Assembly (NCBI GenBank): GCA_946406305.1
Contig: CAMJKC010000029.1
Span: 1-13,472, forward strand
Length of the DNA stretch: 13,472 bases
Origin: an uncultured Lachnospiraceae bacterium
Lineage (GTDB): Bacteria; Bacillota; Clostridia; Lachnospirales; Lachnospiraceae
Direction of reading: 5' to 3'
Shown here: in pieces, positions 6,337 through 13,162 of the stretch
Position numbering within the stretch: position 1 is the stretch's first letter
Layout: each line of letters starts with the position of its first letter
Program-made: the position numbers and the translations under genes
Notes under the pieces: model-generated
What the model was told of the DNA's origin: nothing
The model's database searches: none
Seen by the model: only the letters and a program-made list of their open reading frames with translations

Positions 6337-7299
6337 TTACGAAATAATTATTGACATTGCCACTTTTTCATCTATGTTGCCTGTTACTCTTCTCTTATTT
6401 ATATCATTTATTGTATCTATTTTTTCTACAATATCATCTGTTTTTATCCCTCTCGCAACTTTTATTATTTTTTCTATTTGCCATTTTTGCCTTATATTCA
6501 ATTTTTTCATCATACTCTCAACAGTATCTCCTTCATCTATTAACTCTCTAACTTTTGCTAACTGAACATAGTTATTTTTTATCAACCCTATTATGTTGCC
6601 TGTTTTTACATTTAATGCAACTAAATCTGCATATAGCCTTAACACATTTTTCTTATCATTTTTGTTCATAAAGTCTATCATATTATATATTCTATTTTCT
6701 AAAGTATCTATCAATATTTCATCTACATCTTTTTTTTCTATCTCTTCTTTTTCTCCAACAAAATTTATAAGTTTATTCATCTCATTTGACAAGTTGAATA
6801 AATCACTGCCACATTTTTCTAATATGTATATAACTGTAGATTCTCTTATTTGTTTTTTTGAATCTTTTACTTTTTTTATTATATATTTTTCTAATACTTC
6901 ATCACTTTCGGTTTTTACTTCTGTATAATATCCAACCTGTTTTACATAATTTAAAAGAGTTTTTGTTTTTACTTCACTTGATTCTAATATTAGTATTACA
7001 TTATTATCAATATTTTCATTCATATACTCTATAAACTTATTGACATTTTTATTTTCAGATAAATTGACTTTGTCAAAAATTATAAGCTTTTTAGTAGAAA
7101 AAAAACTATGTGTCAGTATTGTATTCTTGACTTCTATATCATCAAATTTATCTTTATTAAAAATAAAAGTGCTCATGTCGTCATCAAAAGCAGATATAAA
7201 CTTATTTTTTATATCTCTCATAATATATTCTTCATTACCTGTCACCATATAGATTTTTTCAAAAGTTTTATTTTTTATGTCTTGATTTATTTTCTTCAT
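6337..7299 (-). CDS. holA: DNA polymerase III delta subunit
   Basis: This 320-aa protein matches HolA in size and layout. The N-terminal KTFEKIYMVTGNEEYIMRD (about 10-28) is the conserved 'YxxxGxExYL' region of the degenerate AAA+ fold. TKKLIIFDKVN follows in the first domain, the helical middle has LEKCGSDLFNLSNEMNKL, and the C-terminal collar region contains IRQKWQIEKI. The delta subunit opens the beta sliding clamp within the clamp loader. Walker motifs are absent, as expected for this subunit. It is the first gene of the holA-cdd-nrnA-truB operon. The ATG at 7299 has GGG only one base upstream, too close for a normal Shine-Dalgarno, while TATAAT ends 8 nt before it; the mRNA should therefore be nearly leaderless. 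Confidence 0.93.
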   Translation of the reverse strand: MKKINQDIKNKTFEKIYMVTGNEEYIMRDIKNKFISAFDDDMSTFIFNKDKFDDIEVKNTILTHSFFSTKKLIIFDKVNLSENKNVNKFIEYMNENIDNNVILILESSEVKTKTLLNYVKQVGYYTEVKTESDEVLEKYIIKKVKDSKKQIRESTVIYILEKCGSDLFNLSNEMNKLINFVGEKEEIEKKDVDEILIDTLENRIYNMIDFMNKNDKKNVLRLYADLVALNVKTGNIIGLIKNNYVQLAKVRELIDEGDTVESMMKKLNIRQKWQIEKIIKVARGIKTDDIVEKIDTINDINKRRVTGNIDEKVAMSIIIS

Positions 7300-7307
7300 A
7301 CCCTTTT

Positions 7308-7316
7308 ATTATAACA
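7308..7316 (-). promoter_or_regulatory. Extended -10 promoter of the holA operon
   Basis: The minus strand reads TGTTATAAT, an extended -10 with a perfect core and only a poor -35. The core ends 8 nt before the holA ATG, placing the predicted start site within a base or two of the start codon. Confidence 0.7.
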
Positions 7317-7331
7317 CTATTTTTTAATTTA

Positions 7332-7340
7332 TGATATAAT
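7332..7340 (+). promoter_or_regulatory. Extended -10 promoter of hemW (leaderless start)
   Basis: TGATATAAT is an extended -10 with a perfect core. It ends 6 nt before the hemW ATG, so the +1 base should be the A of the ATG or the base before it. The nearest -35-like hexamer is a weak TAACAC at 7312-7317. Confidence 0.7.
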
Positions 7341-7346
7341 ATTTAT

Positions 7347-8510
7347 ATGAAAAATAATTACCTTGAACTTTACATGCATATACCATTTTGTGAAAAAAAA
7401 TGTAACTATTGCGATTTTCTATCTTTTTCTTCTAATGAACAAACTATAGAGTCTTACACAAAAAAAATCATAGAAGAGATTAAATACAAAAAATTTTTGT
7501 CAAAAGACTATGAAATTGCAAGCATCTATATAGGTGGAGGAACCCCCTCTTCTATACCTTCTTTGTATATCACGAATATTCTAAAAACCATATATGAAAA
7601 CTACAATATAAAAAACAACTGTGAAATAAGCATTGAATTAAACCCACACTCTTCAATATATGAAAAATTAAAAGACTACTATGAAATAGGTATAAATAGA
7701 ATATCATTTGGCGTCCAATCGACAAATAGCGATGAGTTAAATCTTCTTGGAAGATTACACACATATAATGACTTCCTAAAGTGCTATGACGATGCTATTC
7801 ACATTGGCTTTAAGAATATCAATGCCGACATTATGTATGGAATACCTAATCAAACAAGCAACTCTCTAAAAAACACATTAAAAGACATAATGAAATTAAA
7901 ATTGAAACATATATCTATATATAATTTGATTGTTGAAGAAAAAACTCCATTTTATGACTTATATAAAAAGAATAAACTTCAACTCCCTTGCGAAGACGAA
8001 ATAATTAAATGCGACGATATAATAAATGACTTGACTAATTACTATAACTATATTAAATATGAAATAAGTAATTTTGCAAAAGCTGGCTTTATATGCATCC
8101 ACAATTATGGATACTGGAGCGACATACCTTATATTGGGTTCGGACTTGGTGCAGCTTCTTATTTTAATAATATGAGATATAAAAATATAACAGATATAAA
8201 CAGTTATCTTCTGAAAGAATATAATAAATATGAGACTTGTGAAGATATTGATAAATATTATGACGAAATAAAAATCTTATCAAGAGAAGATGCTATGAGC
8301 GAATTTTTCTTTTTGGGAATGCGAAAAACTTCTGGTATAAATGCACAACAGTTTTTTGAAAAATTTAATGTAAATTTTGAAAATATTTTTGAAATACCAC
8401 TAAAAAAATATCTCAATTTATCACTCATAAAAAAAGAAAACGATAATTACTTCTTCTCTGAAAGAGGTATGCAAATAAGCAATAAGATATTATCAGAATT
8501 TATTTTATAA
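7347..8510 (+). CDS. hemW: Radical SAM heme chaperone HemW
   Basis: This 387-aa protein is full length for HemW. The radical SAM motif CxxxCxxC is HIPFCEKKCNYCDF (Cys15, Cys19, Cys22), with an extra Cys-free aromatic start typical of the family. GGGTPSS at 63-69 binds SAM, FGVQS follows near 121, and the C-terminal half has the HemN_C-type helical region (FFFLGMRKTSGI). HemW binds heme and delivers it to cytoplasmic or membrane targets; it was long misannotated as anaerobic coproporphyrinogen oxidase HemN. The only possible start is the ATG at 7347, because an in-frame TGA lies at 7332-7334. There is no ribosome-binding site. Its stop overlaps the convergent metallo-hydrolase gene by 11 nt. 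Confidence 0.93.
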   Translation: MKNNYLELYMHIPFCEKKCNYCDFLSFSSNEQTIESYTKKIIEEIKYKKFLSKDYEIASIYIGGGTPSSIPSLYITNILKTIYENYNIKNNCEISIELNPHSSIYEKLKDYYEIGINRISFGVQSTNSDELNLLGRLHTYNDFLKCYDDAIHIGFKNINADIMYGIPNQTSNSLKNTLKDIMKLKLKHISIYNLIVEEKTPFYDLYKKNKLQLPCEDEIIKCDDIINDLTNYYNYIKYEISNFAKAGFICIHNYGYWSDIPYIGFGLGAASYFNNMRYKNITDINSYLLKEYNKYETCEDIDKYYDEIKILSREDAMSEFFFLGMRKTSGINAQQFFEKFNVNFENIFEIPLKKYLNLSLIKKENDNYFFSERGMQISNKILSEFIL

Positions 8511-9483
8511 TATAATTTCCTTCAAAACTCAATACATTAATTGTCCCAAATTCCTCAAACCATTTTTTTGTTTCATCGGTGGCATATTTTCCTTCTCTAT
8601 TTTCATATATCTTTTTTGTGGTAGGCCAAAGGGCGTATTTCGCATCTATAATTTTATATAGCTCATATGGTGCTCCATTTTGACCATGGTGAGAAAGAAC
8701 CACAACATCACTCTTTAATTTTTTTTCACTTATATCTTCAATTAACTTAATACTTCCATAATATGATATATCACCAAGAAAAATTATACTACTACCATAA
8801 ACATTTATTTTATAAACAATAGAACTATTATTGATTGAATCGCTATCGAGCATATACATATCATTTATAATTTCCACTTCTACACCATCAAATACAAATT
8901 TCTCAGCCTTTTTTACATCATCATATATATTAATCTCTTTTCCCAAATCATTTAATTTCTTTTTATACTCATTTAAGGCATCGTATATTAAATATAAATA
9001 ACCTGCATCGTCACCAATCTTTTCATAACACCACTCTATTGGAGGAAATTTGTAATATATATTTTTAATATCAATATAATTTTCCTTTACTGTTTCATAT
9101 AACGCACCTACATGGTCGTCGTGCGAATGTGTAATAAACCAAGCTTCCACACTATCTCCACCTAAAGTTTTTATTACCTCACATAAAAAGTAAGCATCTT
9201 GATATCTTCCACCATCAAATATTAAAAATTTATTATTCTTAGTTCTAATCAATAAGCTTTCCATTTGTCCACTCGTCTGCGAGGTCAAAAAAATAACTTC
9301 TCCACCATTAAACAAATTGTAATTCAATGTATAAAAATCATTATCTGTAAACTTTTCACTTAAAATATCTTCTGTCTTATGTTCTCCTATCTCGTTTTTA
9401 TCCACATGTTTATTACATGAGAAAATAAATAATGCTATGACAAAATAAAAAATTATATTTAATACCCTTTTATGCCTTGCCAT
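8500..9483 (-). CDS. ComEC-like metallo-beta-lactamase-fold hydrolase, predicted lipoprotein
   Basis: This 327-aa protein has a basic N-terminus, a hydrophobic stretch at about 8-22 and a lipobox-like FIFSC ending at Cys23, so it is probably an extracytoplasmic lipoprotein. A metallo-beta-lactamase fold follows. THSHDDHVGAL has the metal motif HxHxDH at 119-124, a later Asp lies in FLGDISYYG, and VVLSHHGQNGAP supplies another His. These are typical of the ComEC/Rec2 hydrolase family, some of which are nucleases, but the substrate here is unknown and no ComEC channel is present. The start is ambiguous: ATG at 9483 (GGAG 13 nt upstream) is preferred over TTG at 9492 (GGAG 4 nt upstream). It overlaps the fba stop by 14 nt and is likely translated from the fba transcript. 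Confidence 0.85.
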   Translation of the reverse strand: MARHKRVLNIIFYFVIALFIFSCNKHVDKNEIGEHKTEDILSEKFTDNDFYTLNYNLFNGGEVIFLTSQTSGQMESLLIRTKNNKFLIFDGGRYQDAYFLCEVIKTLGGDSVEAWFITHSHDDHVGALYETVKENYIDIKNIYYKFPPIEWCYEKIGDDAGYLYLIYDALNEYKKKLNDLGKEINIYDDVKKAEKFVFDGVEVEIINDMYMLDSDSINNSSIVYKINVYGSSIIFLGDISYYGSIKLIEDISEKKLKSDVVVLSHHGQNGAPYELYKIIDAKYALWPTTKKIYENREGKYATDETKKWFEEFGTINVLSFEGNYIIK

Positions 9484-10333
9484 TAGAACCAAATAACTCC
9501 ATTTTTTCTTTCACTGTGCTCTTTATCGCTTCAAAACCTGGCAATAAAAGTTTTCGTGGGTCAAAACCTTTTCCTTCTAAATCTTTCTTATCTTCAATAT
9601 ATTTTCTTGTAGCTTTTGCAAATGCTATTTGGCACTCTGTATTTACATTTATCTTAGCAACTCCCAAATCTATAGCTTTCTTTATCATGTCCTTTGATAT
9701 TCCAGTCCCACCATGTAAAACGAGCGGCATATCTCCTACTTTATTTTTTATTTCTTCAAGTGTATCAAAACTAAGCCCTTGCCAATTTGGCGGATACACA
9801 CCGTGTATATTCCCTATCCCTGCAGCTAAAAAATCTATACCTAAATCCGCTATCATTTTACATTCATTAGGGTCTGCACACTCTCCCTTTCCTATTACAC
9901 CATCTTCTTCACCACCTATTGCACCTACTTCTGCTTCTATACTCATATTTTTTGAATGAGCAAGTTCTGTTAATAATTTTGTGTTCTCAATATTCTCTGT
10001 TATATCAGAATGTGAGCCATCATACATTATTGAAGTAAATCCAACTTCTACACATTTTTTACATCCTTCAAATGTTCCATGGTCAAGATGTAATGCTACA
10101 GGAACTTTTATATTTAAACTTTCATCTAAAGAAAAAACCATCTCTCTTACAGTTTTAAATCCTCCCATATATTTACCAGCACCTTCTGATACCCCTAATA
10201 TAATTGGGCTTTTTTCTTCTTCAGCTGTTAAAAGTGCAGCTTTTGTCCATTCTAAATTATTTATATTGATTTGTGGAACAGCATAATGTCCCTTCAAAGC
10301 ATCCTTAAGCATTTTAGTTGCATTTACTAACAT
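9470..10333 (-). CDS. fba: Class II fructose-1,6-bisphosphate aldolase
   Basis: The 287-aa protein is a short-type class II aldolase, as in Bacillus and clostridia. It has GHYAVPQININNLEW at the N-terminus and ALHLDHG at 80-86 with catalytic Asp84 and zinc ligand His85. FTSIMYDGSH is at 99-108, EVGAIGGEEDG follows, GNIHGVYPP holds a second metal His, and LHGGTGI holds the third. KINVNTECQIA binds phosphate. It reversibly splits fructose 1,6-bisphosphate into dihydroxyacetone phosphate and glyceraldehyde 3-phosphate in glycolysis. The start is ATG at 10333 with GGAGG 7 nt upstream and a strong promoter at 10360-10388. All key residues are intact, and no frameshift is visible. Tagatose-bisphosphate aldolase is closely related, but glycolytic fba is the simpler call. 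Confidence 0.96.
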   Translation of the reverse strand: MLVNATKMLKDALKGHYAVPQININNLEWTKAALLTAEEEKSPIILGVSEGAGKYMGGFKTVREMVFSLDESLNIKVPVALHLDHGTFEGCKKCVEVGFTSIMYDGSHSDITENIENTKLLTELAHSKNMSIEAEVGAIGGEEDGVIGKGECADPNECKMIADLGIDFLAAGIGNIHGVYPPNWQGLSFDTLEEIKNKVGDMPLVLHGGTGISKDMIKKAIDLGVAKINVNTECQIAFAKATRKYIEDKKDLEGKGFDPRKLLLPGFEAIKSTVKEKMELFGSNGKA

Positions 10334-10359
10334 AACATACCTCCATATATTTTTTTTCC

Positions 10360-10388
10360 ATTATATCATAACTTTATTACCTATTCAA
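10360..10388 (-). promoter_or_regulatory. Sigma-A promoter of fba
   Basis: The minus strand has -35 TTGAAT (10388-10383), a 17-nt spacer and -10 TATAAT (10365-10360) preceded by TGA, so it is both extended and near consensus. A strong promoter suits a glycolytic gene. Confidence 0.85.
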
Positions 10389-10462
10389 ATATTGAAAATG
10401 AAAATATTCGTAAAAACTACAACATAACCTATTTATGAAAATGCTGAAATAATACTTCAATC

Positions 10463-11161
10463 TTAGCCTAAAATACCCCTTTTTATTTTTAATGTTGATG
10501 TCTTAGGAAATTCCTTATCTTCTATTACAAAATCACTAATTCGCTTAAAAACAGGAAGTTTACTATTTAATTCATCAACCATCTCTTTTACTGTATTGTC
10601 CATATTTTTTTTATTTTTAAAATCATCTTCTAATACAATATGAGCAACTAAATGTGATTCTTTCTTCACTTCTTTCGGCTTAATCAAAACTTCTTTTACA
10701 AACTCATATTCTAATATTTTTTCTTCTATTTCTTCTGGATAAATATTTTCTCCATTATTTGCTATTATGACATTCTTTATTCTACCTACTATATAAAGAT
10801 AACCATCTTTATCAAAGTATCCTAAATCTCCAGTGTAAAACCAGCCATCTTTAAATGCCTCTTCATTTTGAATTTTATTGTAATACCCAAGCATCACTTG
10901 TGGCCCTTTAACAATTATTTCTCCTATGCCACCTTTATCCTCATTTACGATTTTAATTTGAGTTTCTTTTAATGGCATTCCTACACTGTTATTTTTTTTA
11001 GAATGTATCCCCATTACAGTTAAAATTGGAGAAGTCTCTGTTAAGCCATACCCTTTATAAATATTAAATCCTAATCCCATTAAAAAATTAAATACTTCGT
11101 CATCAAGTCTTGCTGCTCCACAGGGAATTATCCTCAAATTGCCACCCATTATAAGCGTCAC
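10463..11161 (-). pseudogene. Acyl-CoA synthetase (AMP-forming), C-terminal half only
   Basis: The frame holds about 232 residues of an adenylate-forming enzyme of the long-chain acyl-CoA synthetase type. YGLTETSPI (38-46) is the A5 motif; GEIIVKGPQVMLGYY, DGWFYTGDLGYFD and YIVGRIKNVIIANNGENIYP cover A6-A9; and PKTSTLKIKR near the end contains the catalytic lysine region A10. The N-terminal half, including the ATP-binding YTSGTTGxPKG motif, is missing: family members run 500-600 residues. An in-frame TAA lies two codons upstream of the GTG at 11161. Neither GTG 11161 nor ATG 11149 has a ribosome-binding site, and only a short gap separates it from a tRNA terminator. This looks like a decayed gene truncated at its 5' end; a stand-alone C-terminal protein is less likely. 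Confidence 0.8.
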
Positions 11162-11201
11162 GAATTATATTATACTGTGATAGTTTTACTATGAGGAAAA
11201 T

Positions 11202-11250
11202 AAAAAAGTTGAATAATCAATATATTTTTTAATTTTATTGATTATTCAAC
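11202..11250 (-). terminator. Strong rho-independent terminator after tRNA-Ser
   Basis: A perfect 15-bp inverted repeat has arms at 11208-11222 and 11236-11250, separated by 13 nt. On the minus strand six T follow directly (11207-11202). It lies 11 nt past the tRNA 3' end. The stem is AT-rich but long and without mismatch. It also separates the tRNA transcript from the truncated synthetase. Confidence 0.85.
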
Positions 11251-11261
11251 CCACAAAAAAG

Positions 11262-11351
11262 CGGAGACAGAGAGATTTGAACTCTCGCGCCGGTTTTATC
11301 CGACCTAAACCCTTAGCAGGGGCTCCCCTTCGGCCTCTTGGGTATGTCTCC
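11262..11351 (-). tRNA. tRNA-Ser, anticodon GCU
   Basis: A 90-nt class II tRNA folds fully on the minus strand. The acceptor GGAGACA pairs with TGTCTCC and the discriminator is G. The D stem is CCC/GGG, and the anticodon loop CTGCTAA gives anticodon GCU for AGC/AGU codons. A long variable arm (GTCGG/CCGGC) marks serine, and the T arm is GAGAG-TTCAAAT-CTCTC. CCA is not encoded and must be added after transcription. It has its own promoter and terminator. Confidence 0.97.
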
Positions 11352-11361
11352 GAACTTTTGT

Positions 11362-11390
11362 ATTATACAAACTTTTTATTTAATTGTCAA
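11362..11390 (-). promoter_or_regulatory. Consensus sigma-A promoter of tRNA-Ser
   Basis: On the minus strand a perfect -35 TTGACA (11390-11385), a 17-nt spacer and a perfect -10 TATAAT (11367-11362) end 10 nt before the mature tRNA 5' end. This is the best promoter in the window. Confidence 0.93.
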
Positions 11391-11408
11391 ATAATATTAT
11401 AACAATTT

Positions 11409-12497
11409 TTACTTGTTTACAGCAAAACTACTTTCATCTTTTTTACTCATCAATATATTAAAAGTCCATAAAACAAATAACACAATTTCATAGAAAAATA
11501 TTTTATTAATATTGTGTATAAATGCGTCAACACCAAAAAATAAGAAAACAAAAAATGGAACAGACACTGCAATAATCGGCCACAATGCCTTTTGTATTAT
11601 CTTCAAAATGTCAACCTTATCTTGTCCTCTTATGATTTTATTTTCAAATTTTCCTTTATTTATTTTATCATTAAATTTCTCCACTTCATCAAAATTGTCA
11701 ATTAAATTGTCAAATAGAGAGTCTTTTGTTTTATCATCAATAGAGATTTCATTACTTTCATCTATAGAGTTATCACCGTAGTCAAAAATTTTTTTATTGT
11801 CTTTTACAGTATCTATATCTTCTATTACTTGCTCTATATAATCAATATCATCCCTATTTACACTAAATGTATTACTATCATAATCCACCTCTTCTTCTAT
11901 ATTATATTCATTTTCATCATAATCATCAAAACATTCATTTTCAAAAGAAGTCATCAAATCGTTTATAGTGTAGTTATCTTTTGCACTCCTTACAAACAAT
12001 TCATAGCCTAACTGTAAAGCTTCTTTATCATTTATATCTACATATCTAAGTAACCTCACTATAAGTGAACTCAACTCAAAAGAAAAATCACTATTATAAT
12101 TTGGAATCGCTATAAAAAATAATTCCGTTTTCCTATTTATTTTTTTTATCATCACAGCATTTGTATTTAATACAATGGAATTCTCTGACAGTAAATAATT
12201 TTCTATCTGCGATAACATCTCATCTATTGATTTTATGATGAAAATCAAATCTTTCTTTTTTAATTTATTTACTTGCAAGTAGTTTTCAAGTGAATTCATA
12301 TTGGTTATATTGTATTTTAAAATTTCTTTTCCATTCTCATAAGCAATGTTATATTTTATAATATGTTCTATATTTTCTTCTTGTAATATTTTAGCTTCAT
12401 AACTTTGATTGTTAATTTTTACATTTTCTATCATTAAAAAAGTATCTTTCACACTCTTCTCTAACTTAAATATCAATTTTTCTTTTACTAATTCCAT
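11409..12497 (-). CDS. DUF6382-like membrane protein of a Tad/Flp pilus locus
   Basis: This is a 362-aa protein. Residues 1 to about 190 resemble the DUF6382 domain found beside Flp/Tad pilus genes in Lachnospiraceae: an internal KYNITNMNSLENYL, a helical DLIFIIKSIDEMLSQIENYLL, a FFIAIPNYN strand and a final NYTINDLM. A strongly acidic, low-complexity linker (about 190-300, rich in Asp, Glu and Asn) follows, then two transmembrane helices at about 305-322 and 333-350 and a short tail. Family relatives often carry an FHA domain after the linker; none is visible, and the helix pair stands in its place. The role is unknown, possibly regulatory or structural in pilus assembly. The ATG at 12497 follows the TadE-like stop by 4 nt; AGGAGG is present but about 12 nt away. 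It appears last in the operon. Confidence 0.72.
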   Translation of the reverse strand: MELVKEKLIFKLEKSVKDTFLMIENVKINNQSYEAKILQEENIEHIIKYNIAYENGKEILKYNITNMNSLENYLQVNKLKKKDLIFIIKSIDEMLSQIENYLLSENSIVLNTNAVMIKKINRKTELFFIAIPNYNSDFSFELSSLIVRLLRYVDINDKEALQLGYELFVRSAKDNYTINDLMTSFENECFDDYDENEYNIEEEVDYDSNTFSVNRDDIDYIEQVIEDIDTVKDNKKIFDYGDNSIDESNEISIDDKTKDSLFDNLIDNFDEVEKFNDKINKGKFENKIIRGQDKVDILKIIQKALWPIIAVSVPFFVFLFFGVDAFIHNINKIFFYEIVLFVLWTFNILMSKKDESSFAVNK

Positions 12498-12501
12498 AAT
12501 A

Positions 12502-12726
12502 TTACTCTTCCTCCTTTATAATATTCCCTATAACTGTTATAGCCCTTTGCCAATTCTGTGGATTAAAATTATTTTTACTTTCCTCACTATAATTTTTCAT
12601 TTCATTTGTATATTTATCATCCACATAATATCCTATTTTTTGTTCAGTATTTATTACCGTAGTAATAAAACACATTATAAATAGCAACACTATCGCCATT
12701 ATAATACTAGATTCTACACTGTGCAT
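12502..12726 (-). CDS. TadE-like mini-pseudopilin
   Basis: This 74-aa protein has the N-terminal pattern MHSVESSIIMAIVLLFIMCF: a short polar start, a glutamate at position 5 and then one hydrophobic helix (about 6-25), as in type IV-like pilins and TadE/TadF pseudopilins. The rest is a small polar domain ending in IIKEEE. No classical prepilin leader with a Gly cleavage site precedes the Glu. The frame could begin at ATG 12744, but GGAG lies 5 nt before the ATG at 12726, which overlaps the peptidase gene by 20 nt. Its place directly after a prepilin peptidase supports a pilus role. Family assignment rests on this pattern and context, because the protein is too short for more. Confidence 0.65.
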   Translation of the reverse strand: MHSVESSIIMAIVLLFIMCFITTVINTEQKIGYYVDDKYTNEMKNYSEESKNNFNPQNWQRAITVIGNIIKEEE

Positions 12727-13162
12727 AAAAACTCCATATCCCATAAGGTAGCAAAAATGGTATAAAAGGCAATGTCAAGTTTTTCACCCTCCCTTTATTT
12801 TTTATATATATGTAAATAGAAAACAAAAACATTATATAAATTCCCGTAATAAACAATGTTATATTTGTAACAAAATTTAAATAAAATGCATTAAGCATAA
12901 AATATATTCCATCTCCTCTCCCTATAGCACTCTTGCTAATTATAGATACAAATATGATTATAAGTCCAAATAAAATTGATTTTATAATTTCATAAATTTC
13001 TATTTTAACTTGATTCTGTATTGATAAAATTAAGATGACAACACCTATGATAAAATAAATCAAAAAACTCTTTAGTGTTATCTTTTTATATCTAAAATCA
13101 CTTATTGAAAACATTATCAAAAATATTAAAAAAAACATATTTTTCGCTATACTAATTATCAT
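12707..13162 (-). CDS. A24-family prepilin peptidase (TadV/CpaA type)
   Basis: This 151-aa protein has about five or six membrane helices and no N-terminal methyltransferase domain, which is the size and layout of TadV/CpaA. Both catalytic aspartates of the A24 family are visible: SISDFRYKKI soon after the first helix, and the GxGD-type motif GRGDGIYF in the middle. It would cleave the leader from Flp prepilins and TadE/F pseudopilins on the cytoplasmic face of the membrane. ATG at 13162 is preferred over GTG at 13186 because AAGGAG lies about 5 nt before it. It overlaps the upstream partial gene by 11 nt and the TadE-like gene by 20 nt, a sign of tight translational coupling. Confidence 0.88.
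   Translation of the reverse strand: MIISIAKNMFFLIFLIMFSISDFRYKKITLKSFLIYFIIGVVILILSIQNQVKIEIYEIIKSILFGLIIIFVSIISKSAIGRGDGIYFMLNAFYLNFVTNITLFITGIYIMFLFSIYIYIKNKGRVKNLTLPFIPFLLPYGIWSFYAQCRI

Noticed and set aside
9477..9959. Plus-strand open frame of 160 codons opposite fba
   Set aside because: fba is unmistakable on the other strand; the Pro/Ser/Ile-rich product is a typical antisense shadow and has no start signals.
11161..11190. TATAAT-like sequences upstream of the truncated synthetase as a working promoter
   Set aside because: They lack a -35 and any RBS follows poorly; in this base composition such matches are frequent.
11208..11250. The 15-bp perfect inverted repeat as a MITE or IS remnant
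   Set aside because: Its position 11 nt after the tRNA and the immediate T6 run fit a terminator fully; no target-site duplication was seen.
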